Below are positions 5,952 to 9,002 of a stretch of DNA of 9,002 nt, in pieces (position 1 is the stretch's first letter; every line of letters begins with the position of its first letter). Under the pieces are notes generated by a model, which searched no databases, had not been told where the DNA came from, and saw only the letters and a list, made by a program, of their open reading frames with translations. Made by a program: the position numbers and the translations under genes. Source of the stretch: Eubacteriales Family XIII. Incertae Sedis bacterium. Lineage in GTDB: Bacteria; Bacillota; Clostridia; Peptostreptococcales; Anaerovoracaceae. The stretch lies in NCBI GenBank assembly GCA_031272745.1, contig JAISTF010000184.1, positions 1 through 9,002 on the forward strand. Reading direction: 5' to 3'.

Positions 5952-7187
5952 TTATAAGAACTGGCATCCCGGAAGCCCGCAGCTCGTGATTTCGTCGCTC
6001 GGGAATTTCGTGATGCGCTCGCAGCCGTCCTTTGTGACGACCACTTCCTCTTCGATGCGCGCGCTGCCCGAGCCGTCCTCCGACGGGCACCAGGTCTCGA
6101 GCGCAAACACCATCCCTTCCTTCAGCTCGAACGGATTGTCGAGCGAAAACAGCCGCGAGATGATCGGCTTCTCCCAGAGGCCGAGGCCGATCCCGTGCGC
6201 AAACTGAAGCAGGAACGCCTCCTCCTCGTTCTTGAAGCCGAGCTCCGTCGCCGCCGGCCATTTCGACGCCACGTCCGCCGTCGTGTTGCCGGCCTTGATC
6301 TGCGCCTCGCTCTCGCGGATCCACTTCAGCGCAAGGTCGTACGCCTTCTTCTGCGCCGCGTTCGGCACGCCGCACGAAAACGTGCGGTAATAGCACGTCT
6401 TGTACCCGTTGTACGTGTTGCCGATGTCGAAATAGATGATTTCCCCGGGCCGCACCATGCGGTTCGTGAACGTGTGGCTGTGCGGGTTGCCGCGCTCGCC
6501 CGAGATCGCGTTCACGAATTCGACGAGCTCCGCGCCCCAGCCGTACAGCTTGTAGTTCGCGATCGCGACGAGCTCGTTTTCCATGATGCCCGGCCGCAGC
6601 GCCTTCGCGAGGTCGTAGTACGCCGCGTCGACCATCGCCGCGCTCATCTTCAGCAGCTGCACCTCGTCGTCCGTCTTGATGATGCGCGCGTCGAGCATCG
6701 CCTGCTGCCCGTCGACGATCTCCACGTTCTCCGCCTCGAGCGCGCGGTAGAGCGGGATGTCGACGATGTCCATGCCGACCTTGCCGGTCACGCCGTACTC
6801 CTTCAAATAACCAACGATTTGATCCGCGACCTTGCCGACCATGCCGGCATCTTCGGGGATGGAGCCGCGCATCGAGCCGACCGCGGGCATGATGTGGTCC
6901 TGATCGAGCCAGTCGACGCGCTTCCGTTTCGACGGTGCCGCCGAGTCAAACAGATAGGGCTGCTCGACGCCGTCGATGAGGATGCAATAACGGTTCATCT
7001 TGTTGCGGTTCCACTCGCCGATGTGCGTGCCCGTGATGTAGCGGATGTTGTCGAAGTCGTAGCACACAAGCGCTTGGATTCCATGGTTTTTCATACTTTC
7101 TTTCGCGCGCGCGAGCCGGTCCGCCCGCAGCCGCCTGTAGTCGACGTTGATCTCGAAATCGACGCCGTTCATTCCCGATCTTGGCAT
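5952..7187 (-). CDS. M24 family (creatinase/aminopeptidase P fold) hydrolase or lyase
   Basis: 411 residues. The N-terminal creatinase-type domain (about 20-165) includes ALVCYDFDNIRYITGTH, and the C-terminal pita-bread domain (about 175-395) follows. Compared with canonical metal ligands D-D-H-E-E, the first Asp (D254 in YFDIGN), the His (H331 in AHGIGLGL) and both Glu (E364 in ALET, E379 in RIEEE) are present. The second Asp is Cys265 (YKTCYYRTF), and the HE that normally follows the His loop is WE (338-339). No signal peptide is seen. M24 members with changed chemistry include creatinase, ectoine hydrolase DoeA and DMSP lyase DddP, so a peptidase call is unsafe. The ATG at 7187 has AGGAGG 5 nt upstream. 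It is the first gene of the sigma-54-driven cluster. Confidence 0.93.
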   Translation of the reverse strand: MPRSGMNGVDFEINVDYRRLRADRLARAKESMKNHGIQALVCYDFDNIRYITGTHIGEWNRNKMNRYCILIDGVEQPYLFDSAAPSKRKRVDWLDQDHIMPAVGSMRGSIPEDAGMVGKVADQIVGYLKEYGVTGKVGMDIVDIPLYRALEAENVEIVDGQQAMLDARIIKTDDEVQLLKMSAAMVDAAYYDLAKALRPGIMENELVAIANYKLYGWGAELVEFVNAISGERGNPHSHTFTNRMVRPGEIIYFDIGNTYNGYKTCYYRTFSCGVPNAAQKKAYDLALKWIRESEAQIKAGNTTADVASKWPAATELGFKNEEEAFLLQFAHGIGLGLWEKPIISRLFSLDNPFELKEGMVFALETWCPSEDGSGSARIEEEVVVTKDGCERITKFPSDEITSCGLPGCQFL

Positions 7188-7233
7188 AGCCACCTCCTCA
7201 CTTTTCACAACAACAACGACCAAATAAATAATA

Positions 7234-7250
7234 AGCAAAATCCGTGCCAA
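7234..7250 (-). promoter_or_regulatory. Sigma-54 (-24/-12) promoter of the M24-dehydrogenase-cupin operon
   Basis: The minus strand reads TTGGCACGGATTTTGCT, matching the consensus YTGGCACGrNNNTTGCW at every defined position. The -24 GG is at 7248/7247 and the -12 GC at 7236/7235, in exact register. The expected start is near 7223, giving a leader of about 36 nt before the M24 ATG. The divergent gene is a sigma-54 activator, which supports function. Confidence 0.93.
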
Positions 7251-7277
7251 CCCAAACAACCCCTGCACATGCCGCCT

Positions 7278-7340
7278 TTGGCACATCCCTATCGGTGAAT
7301 TGTGCCAATTTTGTGCCATCCCGCCCTTGACATTGGCACA
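7278..7340. promoter_or_regulatory. Four-half-site cluster, probable activator (UAS) binding region
   Basis: Half-sites: TTGGCACA (7278-7285), TGTGCCAA (7301-7308), TGTGCCA (7312-7318) and TGGCACA (7334-7340). The outer pairs are inverted repeats with the same 15 nt gap on each side (7286-7300 and 7319-7333), and the two central copies are direct repeats offset by 11 nt, one helical turn. The cluster lies about 55-117 bp upstream of the predicted sigma-54 start, a usual place for enhancer sites. Binding by the adjacent activator is inferred. The motif shares TTGGCAC with the -24 element, which complicates its reading. Confidence 0.75.
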
Positions 7341-7354
7341 GTTTGGCGTATGAT
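7327..7354 (+). promoter_or_regulatory. Near-consensus sigma-70 promoter of the activator gene
   Basis: TTGACA (7327-7332), 16 nt spacer, TATGAT (7349-7354). The -35 box is perfect and the -10 box is 5 of 6. The predicted start is near 7361, directly at the ATG of the regulator (7362). The fourth half-site lies in the spacer, so occupancy would block this promoter, consistent with negative autoregulation (inference). Confidence 0.75.
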
Positions 7355-7361
7355 ATGGCCT

Positions 7362-9002
7362 ATGAGCATGCACACGCCCGACATCGTCAAAACCTGCTGG
7401 CAGGAGTACGTCGCCGGCGACACACCCTTTCCGGCGGCGCCGCCCGTCGGCCTGCGACGGGAGATCTTCGACTCCTGGCAGCGCAGCAAGGCGGCCGGCG
7501 TTTCCCCGTTCGCCGTGGACAATACGCTGCTCGAACCGGATGCGTTGGATTCCCTGTTGCGAGAAAACCGCAAATTCATTGACCTTGCCCACCCCTACAT
7601 CGAAAACCTCTACGGCTTCGTGCGCGGGTCGGATTTTGTGATCGCGCTCACCGAAAAAACCGGCGTCGTACTCGACCTTGTCGGCCTCGAAGGGCCCATC
7701 TCCGAGCGTGCAAAAAAAAGCTCGCTGCGCGTCGGGTGCCGGAGAGGGGAAGGTTATTCGGGGACCTGCGGCATCGGCACTTGCCTCGCGACGGGCCTGC
7801 CGATCCAGATATGGGGCGCGGAGCATTTCATCGAGCCGCACCACGGCTACGTCTGCTCCGCCGCGCCGATCCGCGACGAGGACGGCGAGATCATCGCGTG
7901 CATCGACGCCATCGGGCCATCCGAGGGGGTCACGGCGCACACGCTCGGCATGGTCTGCGCCGCGGCTGACGGCATCTCCAAGGAATTCAAGATGCTGCGC
8001 GCGTACGAGGAGATGCGCAGGGCCAACCAGACGCTCGACCAGACGCTGCGCGCGCTCTCCCAGGGCATTCTGCTGCTCGACAACAACGGCATCGTGACGC
8101 AGGCGAACCGCAGCGCGACCGCGATGCTGAAGCTCTACGACGCGGAGATCGCGGGCGCAAACATCCGCGACCTGCTCGATCTCCCGACGTCGGATTTCGA
8201 CGTCTTAGCGCTCCGCAAGAACGTGTCGCACCGCGAGATGAACGTGACGAACGCGCGCGGCGTGCGCCTGAGCCTGTCCGTGTCCGCCTCCGTCCTCAAG
8301 GGCGAAACCGGCCGGAAGATTTCCACGGTGCTGATCCTCGAGGAGCGGCGGCAGTTCACAAAAGCGGTGACGAAGGCCGGCGGGTTCACGGCGAAATACC
8401 GATTTGACGAAATCCTCGGGGACGCGGAGCGCATCGTCGAGATCAAGCGACTCGGCGAGCTCGCGGCGCAGAGCGATTCCAACGTGCTCATCCTCGGGGA
8501 GAGCGGCACGGGCAAGGAACTGCTCGCGCAGTCGATCCACAACGCGAGCGCCCGCGCGGGCGGGCCGTTCATCGCGATTAACTGCGGGTCGATTCCGCGC
8601 AGCCTCGTCGAAAGCGAACTGTTCGGCTACGAGCGCGGCGCGTTCACGGGGGCGCAGGCGGGCGGTGCGCCCGGGAAGTTTGAGCTCGCGGACGGCGGGA
8701 CGCTGTTTCTCGATGAAATCGGCGACATGCCGATCGAAATCCAGGCTACGCTGCTGCGCGCGATCCAGACGAAGGAAATCCTGCGCATCGGCGGAAACCG
8801 CACGAAGCACGTCGACGTGCGCATCATCGCGGCGACCAATGTCAACCTCGCCGAACGCATCGAAAACAAGGGCTTCCGCAAGGATCTCTACTACCGGCTC
8901 AACGTCCTCACCTTCCGCATGCCCGCGCTGCGCGAGCGCCGCGAGGACATTCCCGTGCTGGCTTCGCGGTTCGTGGAGCTGTACGGGGAGCGCATGGGGC
9001 TG
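7362..9002 (+). CDS. Sigma-54-dependent activator, AcoR/DhaR type, 5' part (runs off right edge)
   Basis: 547 codons are visible with no stop; the C-terminal Fis-type HTH is outside. Residues 30-50 (LRREIFDSWQRSKAAGVSP) are the AcoR/DhaR-like N-terminal segment. A GAF domain covers about 75-205 (GTCGIGTCLATGLPIQIWGAEHF..., CSAAPI at 165-170). A PAS domain covers about 225-325 (ALSQGILLLDNNGIVTQANR). The AAA+ domain has Walker A GESGTGKE (379-386), the sigma-54 contact loop GAFTGA (426-431), Walker B TLFLDE (447-452), sensor I RIIAATN and FRKDLYYRL with arginine-finger candidates. There is no receiver domain, so a small ligand rather than a kinase is the probable input. It is divergent from the M24 operon with a sigma-54 promoter and is its likely activator. 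No Shine-Dalgarno site precedes the ATG at 7362. In-frame ATGs at 7350 and 7368 are alternatives; 7350 lies inside the -10 box. Confidence 0.96.
   Translation, partial: MSMHTPDIVKTCWQEYVAGDTPFPAAPPVGLRREIFDSWQRSKAAGVSPFAVDNTLLEPDALDSLLRENRKFIDLAHPYIENLYGFVRGSDFVIALTEKTGVVLDLVGLEGPISERAKKSSLRVGCRRGEGYSGTCGIGTCLATGLPIQIWGAEHFIEPHHGYVCSAAPIRDEDGEIIACIDAIGPSEGVTAHTLGMVCAAADGISKEFKMLRAYEEMRRANQTLDQTLRALSQGILLLDNNGIVTQANRSATAMLKLYDAEIAGANIRDLLDLPTSDFDVLALRKNVSHREMNVTNARGVRLSLSVSASVLKGETGRKISTVLILEERRQFTKAVTKAGGFTAKYRFDEILGDAERIVEIKRLGELAAQSDSNVLILGESGTGKELLAQSIHNASARAGGPFIAINCGSIPRSLVESELFGYERGAFTGAQAGGAPGKFELADGGTLFLDEIGDMPIEIQATLLRAIQTKEILRIGGNRTKHVDVRIIAATNVNLAERIENKGFRKDLYYRLNVLTFRMPALRERREDIPVLASRFVELYGERMGL

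Noticed and set aside
5935..6396. N-terminal extension of the dehydrogenase to 447 residues
   Set aside because: It overlaps the M24 gene in another frame. The Rossmann motif starts right after the ATG at 5934, which has its own ribosome binding site.
6195..7298. 367-residue plus-strand open frame opposite the M24 gene
   Set aside because: Antisense shadow with Arg/Val/Asp-rich composition; the opposing gene has recognisable catalytic motifs.
7333..7348. Possible plus-strand sigma-54 promoter for the activator gene (TTGGCAC...GGCG)
   Set aside because: The GG to GC spacing is one nucleotide short, which normally abolishes sigma-54 recognition, while a near-consensus sigma-70 promoter overlaps it.
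5952..7940. N-terminal extension of the M24 frame to 662 residues
   Set aside because: The extra part crosses the divergent control region and is antisense to the activator gene. The ATG at 7187 has AGGAGG at 5 nt and a sigma-54 promoter just upstream.
1..9002. Mobile element, CRISPR array, tRNA or rRNA
   Set aside because: No transposase or integrase frame, no regular spacer-repeat array and no tRNA- or rRNA-like segment was seen.

Overview
The window reads as chromosomal DNA of a GC-rich bacterium that uses strong AGGAGG-type ribosome binding sites. The gene order rimP-nusA-ylxR-infB, a NusA with no C-terminal extension beyond an acidic tail, and a consensus sigma-54 promoter with an AcoR/DhaR-type activator fit a GC-rich member of the Bacillota (for example Negativicutes or a related clostridial lineage) or Synergistota. 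This placement is inference. High GC also produces many long antisense open frames, which are shadows of the real genes.

Region 1 (1-4261, minus strand) is the housekeeping translation/transcription operon: a sigma-70-like promoter, a short leader with a terminator-like hairpin, then rimP, nusA, ylxR and infB (5' part only; it runs off the left edge). The genes are tightly packed: nusA/ylxR overlap by 11 nt if ylxR starts at TTG, and ylxR/infB overlap by 7 nt. The ylxQ gene that sits between ylxR and infB in Bacillus is absent. The leader hairpin matches what is expected of a NusA-sensitive attenuator.

Region 2 (4280-7187, minus strand) is a three-gene metabolic cluster: an M24 (creatinase/aminopeptidase P fold) protein with altered metal ligands, a beta-hydroxyacid dehydrogenase (3-hydroxyisobutyrate dehydrogenase family) and a two-domain cupin protein. 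It is preceded by a full match to the sigma-54 consensus. The substrate is not known to me.

Region 3 (7188-7361) is a compact divergent control region: the sigma-54 promoter, four copies of a TTGGCACA/TGTGCCAA half-site in a regular layout, and a near-consensus sigma-70 promoter reading the other way that places its expected transcription start on the ATG of the regulator gene.

Region 4 (7362-9002, plus strand) is the 5' part of a sigma-54-dependent activator (GAF-PAS-AAA+), cut by the right edge before its DNA-binding domain.

The likely logic is that the activator senses a small molecule through its GAF/PAS part, binds the half-sites, activates the M24-dehydrogenase-cupin operon through sigma-54 and may repress its own promoter. 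No terminator is visible between this inducible operon and the essential rimP operon, so the leader attenuator may also control read-through.
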